64,000 bases of DNA from Aldehydirespirator sp965221605 (GTDB lineage Bacteria > Actinomycetota > Acidimicrobiia > Acidimicrobiales > Aldehydirespiratoraceae), in contig CBDCSK010000014.1 of NCBI GenBank assembly GCA_965221605.1, positions 434,001-498,000 on the forward strand, read 5' to 3'. The notes under the pieces are model-generated. The model did no database searches. It was not told the origin of the DNA and saw only the letters and a list, made by a program, of their open reading frames with translations. Shown one piece after another: positions 9,855 through 17,188 of the stretch. How positions within the stretch are numbered: position 1 is the first letter of the stretch; each line of letters starts with the position of its first letter. Made by a program: the position numbers and the translations under genes.

Positions 9855-10433
9855 ATGACCTCTTCGCCCGACCCTGCCGATGCCTGGCGGCTCTTCTGCG
9901 GCCGTATTGGCGAGGCGGGCGCGGCCGCGCTAGCCGACCCGATGGCCGATGGCGCCCGCAACCAGGCCGAGGGGCTGCGGTGCCTGACCCGCCAGCTGGT
10001 GTTCGCGGTGCAGCACGCCGTGGAGTTCCGTGATCCCGACTTTCCCGCCTTCCACCGCTACGACGACGACATCACCAAGTGGGGCGGCCCCAACACCGAC
10101 AACCACTACCTGCGGTGCGCCATCGACCCGTCCGGGCGGTACCGGCTCACCGCGGATGTGACCGGATGCCGAGATGCGATCCTGTCGCTGGGTGAGAGCG
10201 ACATGCAGCTCGGCCAGTACGGGGTCTTCAGCGAGGTTTCGTTGGGCGACCTGCACCTAACCGGCGGTCGGTTGGAAGTGATGATCGGGCCCGAGCGTCC
10301 CGAGGGCGCCGCGGACTGGATGGCCACCGACCCGGCCGTGCGCCAGCTGACGATCCGCGTATACGTGTGCGACTGGACCGCCGACGCGATCCCCGACTTC
10401 TACATCGAGCGCCTCGACCGGCCCGAGCACTGA
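9855..10433 (+). CDS. DUF1214-type family protein, apparently half length
   Basis: A 192-residue protein with the pattern of the N-terminal half of actinobacterial DUF1214 proteins: an early Trp (AWRLFCGRIGEAG), GLRCLTRQLVFAVQHAVEFRDPDFPAFHRYDDDITKWGGPNTDNHYLRCAIDPSGRYRL, and an ending RVYVCDWTADAIPDFYIERL. As I recall, family proteins run to about 350-400 residues; here the frame closes at 10433 and a gene on the other strand follows 35 bp later. It is either a short family member or a C-terminal truncation. GGGGAG lies 9 bp before the ATG. Biochemical role unknown. Confidence 0.65.
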   Translation: MTSSPDPADAWRLFCGRIGEAGAAALADPMADGARNQAEGLRCLTRQLVFAVQHAVEFRDPDFPAFHRYDDDITKWGGPNTDNHYLRCAIDPSGRYRLTADVTGCRDAILSLGESDMQLGQYGVFSEVSLGDLHLTGGRLEVMIGPERPEGAADWMATDPAVRQLTIRVYVCDWTADAIPDFYIERLDRPEH

Positions 10434-10468
10434 GACTCTCCGGCGGGTCCCCGTCATCTGGCCGGGTG

Positions 10469-10729
10469 TCACGATTCGGGCTGGCCGCCTCGCCGCCCGC
10501 GGCGGAACACCCCTGCGATCATGGCCACGCCGATGGCGATGATCGCCCCTCCGACCACGAGCACCGGATCGATCTCTGTCCAGAACCGGTCGGCCAGCGC
10601 CAGCACGGCGACCGCGATGAACAGCACACCGGTCACCACCGAGACAGCGTCGATGCGACCGGTGCCCCAGCGATTGGACGGCGGCTCTACGGTGTCGTTG
10701 TCGGGCATGCCGGTCTCCTCGTAGCTCAT
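10469..10729 (-). CDS. Small membrane protein
   Basis: An 86-residue protein with two predicted transmembrane helices (about residues 28-46 and 54-72) and a basic C-terminus (RRGRRGGQPES). Its ATG overlaps the TGA of the PspC-domain gene (ATGA, 10726-10729), so the two are translationally coupled. It is probably an accessory membrane component of the envelope-stress set next to it. Confidence 0.75.
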   Translation of the reverse strand: MSYEETGMPDNDTVEPPSNRWGTGRIDAVSVVTGVLFIAVAVLALADRFWTEIDPVLVVGGAIIAIGVAMIAGVFRRGRRGGQPES

Positions 10730-12042
10730 CGGTTGGATCCCTCGATGGAGGCGGGCACGGTGATGATCTCGGCCTCGCCGATGCCCACATCGATGTCCAG
10801 ACGCAGTTCACCGGTCGTCTCGCCCTGCACGGGCACCGTGATCGTGCGACTGACGTCGAGGCCGTCCTCGCTGTCTTCCCAGCTGTACCATGTGTATCCG
10901 GACCACACCCTGATGTTTCCGGCTCGCACGTCGATGTCGGCGGTCGTGGAGATGCTCTCGGGCACGTACACCCGCAGCTCGCCGACGGCGAGGCTCAGAT
11001 CCACGGAGTGATCAGTGCGGTCGGGATCGAGGTCGCGCAGGTCCACGGTCAACTGACCGATGCCGTAGCGGTACTCGTCCTCCAGCTCCTCGACATCGAT
11101 GACACGCACCCGGGCCTCGCCTATCCCTGAGCCCCCCGGCACGTCCACAGCCACGAACAGCAGCAGGGGCGCTGAGAGGACCAGTCCGAGCGCGATCAGT
11201 GCCCGGGCGGGGCGGGCGAACGCCGATACCAGCAGGCCAGCGCCGGTGATGGCCAGCGCGACGGCGAAGAACACGCCGAGATCGACGTCCACCGCGTCGA
11301 GGCGGTCCAGCATCACCGCTGCGCCCGTGTACACGAACAGGGCCGCGACCGTGAGCGAGCCGATGAGGGAGCGGCCGCGGCGCGGTCTCGCCGCCGCCGC
11401 AGGGGGAGGCGGCCACTCCGGCCCGGCCCCGCTGGGGGGAGGCGGCGCAGGGGTCGCGTACGCCGAGGAGGGCGGCGGCGGGGCCGGCGGCGGCGGGGCC
11501 GGCGGCCGGGCCGGAGTGGACTGGGGCCGGCCGGCCGGCCCCGGCCACAGGACCAGGGCCACGCCGGCGGCGATGAGGATGAGGGCCAGATAGGGAGCGA
11601 TCTTCCACCCGTCGATGAACAGGCCGAAGAGGTTGCCGCTGAGATTGGCGGTGATCAGCAGACCGAAGCCGATCAGGACGACGGCCATCAGGCTGCGGAA
11701 GCGATGGGGCGAGTCTCCTCCCAGGGCCTTGGAGACGATGCTGGGCTCGTCCTCCTTGGGCAGGGCCAGCCAGCCGATCAGGTAGAGGAACGGGCCGGCG
11801 CCTCCCAGGAACGTCAGCACGATGAAGGCGATCCTCACGATCACGGCGTCGATGCCGAAGTAGGCGCCGATGCCGCCGGCGACCCCGGCGATCACCTTGT
11901 CGGTGGAACTGCGGCAGAGACTGCGGCGCTTGGCTCCGGCGTCCTCGGTCCCGTCGTCCTCGGCCGCGGCGGGCGGAGCCGCTTGGTCCTGATCCTCGCC
12001 GGGACTCGGATCCTCGGCGCCGGACAGCTGCTCTTCGGGCAT
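10726..12042 (-). CDS. PspC-domain membrane protein with LiaF-like C-terminus
   Basis: A 438-residue membrane protein. After an acidic N-terminal tail, a PspC domain (about residues 38-97: LCRSSTDKVIAGVAGGIGAYFGIDAVIVRIAFIVLTF... IGWLALP) includes membrane segments. More helices follow around 110-170, then a Pro/Ala-rich linker and two further helix pairs (about 225-300). The extracytoplasmic C-terminus (about 320-438) resembles the LiaF/DUF2154 beta domain (YGIGQLTVDLRDLD... DIDVRAGNIRVW). PspC/LiaF proteins sense envelope stress and modulate two-component systems. It diverges from the PspC-histidine kinase gene at 12173. Confidence 0.88.
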   Translation of the reverse strand: MPEEQLSGAEDPSPGEDQDQAAPPAAAEDDGTEDAGAKRRSLCRSSTDKVIAGVAGGIGAYFGIDAVIVRIAFIVLTFLGGAGPFLYLIGWLALPKEDEPSIVSKALGGDSPHRFRSLMAVVLIGFGLLITANLSGNLFGLFIDGWKIAPYLALILIAAGVALVLWPGPAGRPQSTPARPPAPPPPAPPPPSSAYATPAPPPPSGAGPEWPPPPAAAARPRRGRSLIGSLTVAALFVYTGAAVMLDRLDAVDVDLGVFFAVALAITGAGLLVSAFARPARALIALGLVLSAPLLLFVAVDVPGGSGIGEARVRVIDVEELEDEYRYGIGQLTVDLRDLDPDRTDHSVDLSLAVGELRVYVPESISTTADIDVRAGNIRVWSGYTWYSWEDSEDGLDVSRTITVPVQGETTGELRLDIDVGIGEAEIITVPASIEGSNR

Positions 12043-12172
12043 GGGCTCCAGTGTGTGCCCGGTCCCGGAGAAGCCAAATGGGGTATGTCCCTGAACTTTC
12101 CCCTAGGGCCGTCGCCGACATCGGGGGCGGTCCCCGGTGCCATCCCACCGCCGTCGTGTCATCATCTGTCTC

Positions 12173-13336
12173 ATGGCACCGACCCGTGCCGGCTGGCCGA
12201 TCAGGTCCCGCACCGACCGGATGATCGCAGGCGTATGCGGCGGTATCGGAGCGCGCCTCGGGATCGACACCACCATCGTGAGGATCGCATTCGTGGCCCT
12301 CGCGCTGGCCTGGGTCGGAGTGCCCCTCTACCTGCTGGGATGGATCCTGCTGCCGCAGACCGCCGTCACCGGTGCCGGGGCGGAACTCGCGGATGCCGGA
12401 CGCCCGGCCCGCACGGCCACCAGGCGGGCCGTGGGGATGGCCCTGATCGTTGTCGGGACGGTGCTGCTGGTGCGGCACCTGGGTGTGGCTCTGCCCGACA
12501 CGTTGATCTGGCCTGCGCTGTGTGTGGCCTTCGGGCTGGGGATCGTCATCTGGAGGGTGCAGCCCGCGGCCGGCATCGGCCGGGCTGCTGCAGTGCGCAT
12601 CGCGGCGGGCACGATCCTGCTGGCGCTCGGCATCGGAGCCATCGCCGCGGCGAACCTGTCGCTGTCCACGGTGCGGGATGGTCTGCTGTCGGGCGGGCTG
12701 GTGGTGGGCGGTCTGACCCTGATCGGTGGACCATGGGTGGCTGTGCTGCTCCGGGACCGGCGCGAGGAGCGCCAGCGGCGCATCCGGGCCGACGAGCGGG
12801 CTGAGATGGCCGCCCACCTGCACGACTCGGTGCTTCAGACCCTGTCCCTGGTGCAGCGGTCCGACGACCCGGCCCGGATGGCCGCGCTGGCCCGGCGCCA
12901 GGAGCGGGAGCTGCGAGGCTGGCTCTACGGCGGCGGCTCCGGACCGGACCAGGCCTCGGTCCGGGCCGCGGTCGAGCACCTGGCCGGCGTGGTCGAGGAC
13001 CGCTACGGCGTGGTCATGGACGTGGTGGCGGTGGGCGACGCTCCGCTGGACCCGGCCCTGGAGTCGCTGGTGGCCGCGGCCGGCGAGGCCATGACCAACG
13101 CGGCCCGGTGGTCGGGCTGCTCGACCGTCTCAGTGTTCGTGGAGACCACATCGCAGGCAGTGGACGTGTTCGTACGCGACCGGGGCGTCGGCTTCGATCC
13201 GGAGGTGGTCGAGGAGGGCTCCCACGGGATCCGCGACTCGATCCTGGGCCGCCTCGACCGGGTGGGGGGCCGCTGCGAGATCAACAGCGCTCCCGGGCAG
13301 GGCACGGAGGTGCGCCTGCACCTGACCCGGACCTGA
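12173..13336 (+). CDS. PspC-domain sensor histidine kinase
   Basis: A 387-residue kinase. An N-terminal PspC domain (RTDRMIAGVCGGIGARLGIDTTIVRIAFVALALAWVGVPLYLLGWILLP, about residues 10-60) is followed by four to five membrane helices up to about residue 200. The HisKA_3-type transmitter has phospho-acceptor His in AAHLHDSVLQTLSL, and a HATPase_c domain carries the N box (AGEAMTNAARWSG), G1 (DRGVGFD) and G2 (GSHGI...GGRCEINSAPGQGTEV). The ATG at 12173 is chosen because the PspC domain begins right after it. It pairs with the LuxR-type regulator 102 bp downstream. Confidence 0.9.
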   Translation: MAPTRAGWPIRSRTDRMIAGVCGGIGARLGIDTTIVRIAFVALALAWVGVPLYLLGWILLPQTAVTGAGAELADAGRPARTATRRAVGMALIVVGTVLLVRHLGVALPDTLIWPALCVAFGLGIVIWRVQPAAGIGRAAAVRIAAGTILLALGIGAIAAANLSLSTVRDGLLSGGLVVGGLTLIGGPWVAVLLRDRREERQRRIRADERAEMAAHLHDSVLQTLSLVQRSDDPARMAALARRQERELRGWLYGGGSGPDQASVRAAVEHLAGVVEDRYGVVMDVVAVGDAPLDPALESLVAAAGEAMTNAARWSGCSTVSVFVETTSQAVDVFVRDRGVGFDPEVVEEGSHGIRDSILGRLDRVGGRCEINSAPGQGTEVRLHLTRT

Positions 13337-13438
13337 GGGCTGGGCGACCGCTGCGTCACGAAATATGTAGAGAAAGCCGTCGTATACGGGCAAGATCCAT
13401 GCAGATTTCGGGAACCAGGATCCGGTTGGGCCTCTAGC

Positions 13439-14104
13439 GTGACGGCCATGGCAGCTGCGCCTCCCCGGGTGGTGATCGTCGACGACCACCGGCTGTTCCG
13501 CAGCGGCGTGCGGGCCGAGATCGGAGACCGGGTGACGGTCGTGGCCGAGGCCGACGATGTGGGCACCGCGGTGGAGGCCATCGAGCTTTGGAGCCCCGAT
13601 GTGGTCCTGCTGGACGTGCACCTGCCCTCGGGGTCGGGGCGCGAGGTGATCGAGTCGGTGGCCACGGCCGGCGTCGAGACCAAGTTCCTGGCCCTGTCGG
13701 TCTCGGACGCCGCCACCGACGTGATCGCAGTGGTCCGGGCGGGCGCCCGGGGCTACGTCACGAAGTCGATCTCCGGCGAGGACCTGGTTGACGCAATCCT
13801 GCGGGTGCGCGACGGGGACGCGGTGTTCTCGCCCCGCTTGGCCGGATTCGTGCTCGACGCCTTCGCCGCCGAAACTGTCGCCGTCGCCGGATCAGAGTCC
13901 GACGAGGATCTCGACCGGCTCACCGCCAGGGAGCAGGAGGTGATGCGCCACCTGGCCCGGGGCTACACCTACAAGGAGATCGCCCGCCAGTTGACCATCT
14001 CGATCAAGACGGTGGAGACCCACGCCTCGGCGGTGCTTCGCAAGCTCCAGCTGTCGAACCGCCACGAGTTGAGCCGGTGGGCGGCCGCCCGTCGCATCTG
14101 GTAA
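13439..14104 (+). CDS. NarL/LuxR-family response regulator
   Basis: A 221-residue regulator. Its receiver domain (about 8-125) has acidic residues in VIVDDHRLF, the phospho-acceptor Asp in VVLLDVHLPSGSG, and the Lys of YVTKSISGEDL. A LuxR helix-turn-helix (about 155-215) reads LTAREQEVMRHLARGYTYKEIARQLTISIKTVETHASAVLRKLQ. The GTG start at 13439 or an ATG three codons later are both possible. It is the partner of the PspC kinase upstream and probably controls envelope-stress genes such as the divergent PspC/LiaF-like gene. Confidence 0.92.
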   Translation: MTAMAAAPPRVVIVDDHRLFRSGVRAEIGDRVTVVAEADDVGTAVEAIELWSPDVVLLDVHLPSGSGREVIESVATAGVETKFLALSVSDAATDVIAVVRAGARGYVTKSISGEDLVDAILRVRDGDAVFSPRLAGFVLDAFAAETVAVAGSESDEDLDRLTAREQEVMRHLARGYTYKEIARQLTISIKTVETHASAVLRKLQLSNRHELSRWAAARRIW

Positions 14105-14115
14105 GAGGCCGAGCC

Positions 14116-14165
14116 GAGCGAGGCCGTGGCCCGAGCGGCCCGTGAGCGAAGCGAACAAGAGCGGG
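14116..14165 (+). repeat. Dispersed intergenic repeat, copy B
   Basis: Blocks GAGCGAGGCCGTGG (14116-14129) and a 31-bp block (14135-14165) match copy A at 6138-6202 with one mismatch in the long block. The intervening spacer is 5 bp. The copy sits between the response-regulator stop and the start of the methyltransferase gene, and would be mis-annotated as N-terminal codons of the latter if the upstream ATG at 14142 were used. Confidence 0.75.
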
Positions 14166-14198
14166 GAACACCACCGGACCCCAGTAGGTTCTGCGTCC

Positions 14199-14993
14199 AT
14201 GGCACCGCGAGAGACGGCGGCTGAGCGATGGGCGCGGCAGATGGCCGACTGGGCCATCCCCGCCGAGATCCTCGGCTCGGCTCCTCGCCGGCCCTTCGTG
14301 TTCACGCCGGAGATATTCGCCGCGCCCGAGCCCGACACCTTCGAGCGGTCGTTGTCGAACCAACGGGCGGCGGAGGCTCTGGGCGACGGGGGCTCGGTGC
14401 TGGACGTCGGCTGCGGGGGCGGGGCCGCGGCCTTCGCGGTGGCGCCGCCGGCCACCGAGGTGATCGGCACCGACCGACAGGACAACATGCTGGAGTTGTT
14501 CGCGTCTACCGCACAGAAGCGCGGCATCGCCGCCTCGGTGCACGCCGGCTCGTGGCCCGAGGTGGCCGACGAGGTGCCGGTAGCCGATGTCGTCGTGTGC
14601 CACAACGTGCTCTACAACGTGACCGACATCCCTGCATTCGTGGCCGCCCTGGACGCCCACGCCCGTCGCCGGGTGGTGATCGAGATCACGCCGAAGCACC
14701 CCCAGGACCGCCGCCGCATGCTGTGGCGCCACTTCTGGAACCTGGAGCGGCCCCACGAGCCCACCGCGGCCACCGCGGTGGAGGCCATCGCGGAGACCGG
14801 CCTGGACCCCGTCGCCGAGGAGTCGCTCCTACCGGAGGATCCGCGGGCCGCGGTGCGCCGCGAGTTCGAGGCGCCCCAGTGGTGCCGCAACCTGTGCCTG
14901 CCCTCCGAACGGGAGCCCGAAGTGGCGGAACTTGTCGCCGAAGTGCCCTTCCCGCGCGAGCGGGTCACCATCTGGTGGGACACCGGCCGCTGA
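14199..14993 (+). CDS. Class I SAM-dependent methyltransferase
   Basis: A 264-residue protein with motif I VLDVGCGGGAAAFAVAPPATEVIGTDRQ, motif II region VPVADVVVCHNVLYNVTD, and a central Rossmann core at about residues 65-170. No substrate-specific domain is recognisable. The ATG at 14199 is chosen because the in-frame ATG at 14142 lies inside the dispersed repeat. It is unrelated to the neighbouring small membrane genes on the opposite strand. Confidence 0.85.
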   Translation: MAPRETAAERWARQMADWAIPAEILGSAPRRPFVFTPEIFAAPEPDTFERSLSNQRAAEALGDGGSVLDVGCGGGAAAFAVAPPATEVIGTDRQDNMLELFASTAQKRGIAASVHAGSWPEVADEVPVADVVVCHNVLYNVTDIPAFVAALDAHARRRVVIEITPKHPQDRRRMLWRHFWNLERPHEPTAATAVEAIAETGLDPVAEESLLPEDPRAAVRREFEAPQWCRNLCLPSEREPEVAELVAEVPFPRERVTIWWDTGR

Positions 14994-15014
14994 TCGGGCC
15001 GGTCTCTGTGCTCG

Positions 15015-15275
15015 TCAGCTGGCCTGGGACTCCTGCCTGAGGCTGGCCGCCACCGCCTCCAGGGTGTCGGCGACCGCTTCGAGGTCGGTCTTCACCGGGG
15101 TCAGCAGCTCGCCCAGCGGTTCGGTTCGCTGGGCGATGGAGCGCACCCCGAGGGTGATGTTGCCCAGCGAGTCGTTCACGGCCCGGAGCACGATCACCAC
15201 GCGTGTCAGGTAGTAGGCCAGCGCGGCCGCGATCACCAGGGCGATCACGATGGTCACGACGGCTGCAGCCGGCAT
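15015..15275 (-). CDS. Small membrane-anchored helical protein, hydrogenase-associated family
   Basis: An 86-residue protein: one N-terminal transmembrane helix (about residues 4-28) then a helical tail with DSLGNITLGVRSIAQRTEPLGELLTPVKTDLEAVADTLEAV. It is a clear paralogue of the 87-residue protein at 36322-36585, which shares the core SLG-x-[VI]-T-x-GVR-x-I at the same distance from the helix. It is second in a two-gene unit behind the 21-bp operator at 15582-15602. Probable role is in membrane association or assembly of the hydrogenase; the exact function is unknown. Confidence 0.75.
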   Translation of the reverse strand: MPAAAVVTIVIALVIAAALAYYLTRVVIVLRAVNDSLGNITLGVRSIAQRTEPLGELLTPVKTDLEAVADTLEAVAASLRQESQAS

Positions 15276-15291
15276 CAGACCATTCCTCCGG

Positions 15292-15546
15292 TCACAGCAG
15301 CGGTCCCGCCGCGCCGACGTAGCGCACAGCGAGGCCCTTGGCCGCGGAGACCAGGTCGCGGGTGTCGGCCACGGCCGGCACGGGCTCGAGGTTCCCGTCG
15401 AGACGGAGGCCGTACTCGAGGATGTCGTCGGCGTAGCGCTTGATCTCCAGCGCGGGCCTGATCACCCGGTTGGCCAGCAGCAGCACGACGGGCACGACAG
15501 CCAGTAGCAGTACTGCGTTGCCGATCCACCAGAGCCACATGGCCAA
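15292..15546 (-). CDS. Small membrane-anchored helical protein, hydrogenase-associated family
   Basis: An 84-residue protein with an N-terminal helix (MAMWLWWIGNAVLLLAVVPV) and a cytoplasmic helical part (ALEIKRYADDILEYGLRLDGN). It resembles the 91-residue protein at 36585-36860 in the layout RRIETGAAAIWETG / EIKRYADDILEYG, and the gene order (this type followed by the SLG-type protein) is also the same. GGAG lies 7 bp before the ATG. A TATGAT -10 box (15569-15574, minus strand) and the 21-bp inverted repeat lie just upstream. Confidence 0.75.
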   Translation of the reverse strand: MAMWLWWIGNAVLLLAVVPVVLLLANRVIRPALEIKRYADDILEYGLRLDGNLEPVPAVADTRDLVSAAKGLAVRYVGAAGPLL

Positions 15547-15568
15547 CTCCTACTCGTGCGTTGCCCGG

Positions 15569-15602
15569 ATCATAGTCGCGCCTAAGTGCATTCCGCATCT
15601 AG
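15569..15602 (-). promoter_or_regulatory. 21-bp hydrogenase-regulon operator (site 2) with -10 box
   Basis: Inverted repeat at 15582-15602: plus-strand half sites CTAAGTGC and GCATCTAG around a 5-bp spacer. The same pattern is at 23055-23075 and 37172-37192. On the minus strand TATGAT (15569-15574) follows the repeat by 7 bp, so the operator overlaps the spacer and -35 of the promoter for the two small membrane genes, a position that suits a repressor or a class II activator. Confidence 0.75.
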
Positions 15603-15633
15603 TCCGGTCACCTGGGAGCGGCGACACTCCAGT

Positions 15634-16368
15634 TCAGCTGGCCAGGCCCAACGCGTCGACGAGACTCTCCAGTGCCGCTACCGCAGGTGCACCGGGCTCG
15701 TGATCGACGGGCGACACGCCGAGCCGGTCGGCGGTGTCCACGGCCGGATCGTCGGGGACCACGACCAGGGTCCGGCCCGCGAAGGCCTCGTGGATGCGGG
15801 CCCGATCGTCGTCGTCGCCCACCTTGTTGGCGACCACCACCACCCGGCCCTGTCGCTGCTCGTCGGCGACGGCGACAGCCCGGCGGGCGACATCGATCGA
15901 GCGCAGCGTCGGCTCCACCACCACGATGGTCACGTCCACCGAGGCGCTGGCCAGCCGGGTCAGGGTGCCGATCCCGGCCTCGAGGTCAGCCACGACCGTC
16001 GTGGACTCGTCGTTCACGGAGCCGAGCAACTGCTCGGCGGACACGCCGCATCAAGGTCAACCGGGCTCGGGATTCTCGATGCGGGTGATCACCGAGAGGC
16101 GCACCCCGTCGGGGGCGTCGGCGCCGTAGCGGTCGAGAATGTCGTCCCAGGTTGGTGCATGGTCGGCTGCGCCCTCATCGACCTCCTCGCGCAGGGTCAG
16201 GAGCCGCTCGGTCTCGGAGTCGCCGACTCCCAGCGACAGACCCAGGTTGGGGTTGGTGTCGCAGTCGAGGGCGACCACCCGTGCGCCCCGGCGACCCAGC
16301 GTGCGGGCCAGCACCGCGCTGGTGGTGGTCTTGCCCGCTCCACCCTTGCCCACGACGGCGATCTTCAT
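15634..16368 (-). CDS. CooC/MinD-type ATPase with two in-frame TGA codons (candidate selenoprotein)
   Basis: A 244-codon P-loop ATPase if two TGA codons (16057-16059 and 16051-16053) are read through. It has the Walker A GKGGAGKTT, LDCDTNPNLGLSLG, and after the TGAs VVADLEAGIGTLTRLA and VVVANKVGDDDD. The two paralogues in this window have the metal-binding motif C-x-C at residues 103/105 and 105/107; here codons 104 and 106 are TGA-CCT-TGA, followed by TGC (Cys107). Frame is continuous on both sides. TGA is a normal stop elsewhere in the window. A 7-bp hairpin follows the TGAs. Its ATG overlaps the stop of the 16365 gene. Without read-through the product is a 103-residue fragment. A decayed pseudogene is the alternative. 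Confidence 0.7.
16021..16038 (-). promoter_or_regulatory. Possible bacterial SECIS hairpin
   Basis: Within the coding mRNA, GCCGAGC-AGUU-GCUCGGC forms a perfect 7-bp stem with a 4-nt loop. The loop begins 20 nt after the second TGA and 26 nt after the first, and has G as its second base. These values fit the general bacterial SECIS model (G in the first two loop bases, UGA-to-loop spacing of roughly 16-37 nt). No such hairpin is seen at the equivalent place in the Cys-containing paralogues. Confidence 0.5.
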
Positions 16369-17168
16369 CGGGCCACCCCCTCACCGAGACCATAGAGCGA
16401 CACCACCCGGTCGACCAAGGCATCGACCGCGTGGGCGAGTGAGCCGTCGGGGGCCGCGTCCAGCGGGGCGGCGCCGCGGTAGTCGGCCCTTCCGGCGACG
16501 CTGTCGTGGGGTACGACCGCGTCGGCCTCCATGCCCAAGCGTTCCGAGACGCGGGCCGCGTCGGAGCCGTTGCGGGCCTTGTTGACGACGAGCACGAGGC
16601 GCGAGGGACCCCACCTCGCCTCGGAGAGGTTCAGCAGCCGCCTCGCCGTGTGCATCGACTTGACGGTCGGCTCGACCACCACGCACACGGTGTCGGCGTA
16701 CTTGGCCCAACCGAACATCGCCTGCCGGGTGCCGCCGGGGACGTCGCCGACCAGGTGCCAGGAGTCGCGGTCGAGTTCGGTGACCACCTGGCTCCAGGCG
16801 TGCTGGGCCTGCTGGAGCCTCACCACATGGCCCCACAGGTTGCCGAACTGCAGGTAGCGGACACCGTCGGGACAAGCAGCCGCGTAGCGGTCCACCATGG
16901 CGGCCGCGTCCAGACCGGGCCGTAGCACCCAGCGGGGTCCCCCCTCCGGACCGGCGACGACCACGTCGTCGGGTATCGGATGATCATCCACGCCCACGCC
17001 CAGGGAGTAGGGCAGCCCCGGCATCGGATCGGAGTCGAGCGCGAGCACAGGCTGGCCGCGGCGGGCCAGCAGGCGAGCGAAGGTGCCCGCGATCGTCGAC
17101 TTGCCGGCACCCCCCTTGCCCACGAAAGCCACCCGGATCATCGACGCTGATTCTGCCACCGACACCAT
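16365..17168 (-). CDS. MinD/CooC-type P-loop ATPase without CxC motif
   Basis: A 267-residue ATPase with deviant Walker A GKGGAGKST (about residue 16), ALDSDPMPGLPYSLGVG, VVVEPTVKSMHTARRLLNL and LVLVVNKARNGSD. Where the other three paralogues carry C-x-C or TGA-x-TGA, this one reads RYLQFGNLWGHVVRLQ, so it lacks the cysteine pair, and the following DLEAG is replaced by DVPGGT. GGGGAG lies before the ATG. It overlaps the TGA-containing paralogue by 4 bp (ATGA), which suggests the two could act as a heteromeric pair. It is at the 3' side of the nickel-type ABC operon. Confidence 0.8.
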   Translation of the reverse strand: MVSVAESASMIRVAFVGKGGAGKSTIAGTFARLLARRGQPVLALDSDPMPGLPYSLGVGVDDHPIPDDVVVAGPEGGPRWVLRPGLDAAAMVDRYAAACPDGVRYLQFGNLWGHVVRLQQAQHAWSQVVTELDRDSWHLVGDVPGGTRQAMFGWAKYADTVCVVVEPTVKSMHTARRLLNLSEARWGPSRLVLVVNKARNGSDAARVSERLGMEADAVVPHDSVAGRADYRGAAPLDAAPDGSLAHAVDALVDRVVSLYGLGEGVAR

Positions 17169-17188
17169 GTCACTCCCCGCGCACGTTC

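Noticed and set aside
15634..16368. TGA reassigned to Trp or another amino acid (alternative code)
   Set aside because: Many genes here end in TGA within ATGA or TGATG overlaps, so TGA is a normal stop in this genome.
15634..16368. Simple indel error producing the two TGAs
   Set aside because: The frame is the same before and after both TGAs; restoring a CxC by indels needs a one-base insertion and a separate four-base deletion, a less simple explanation.
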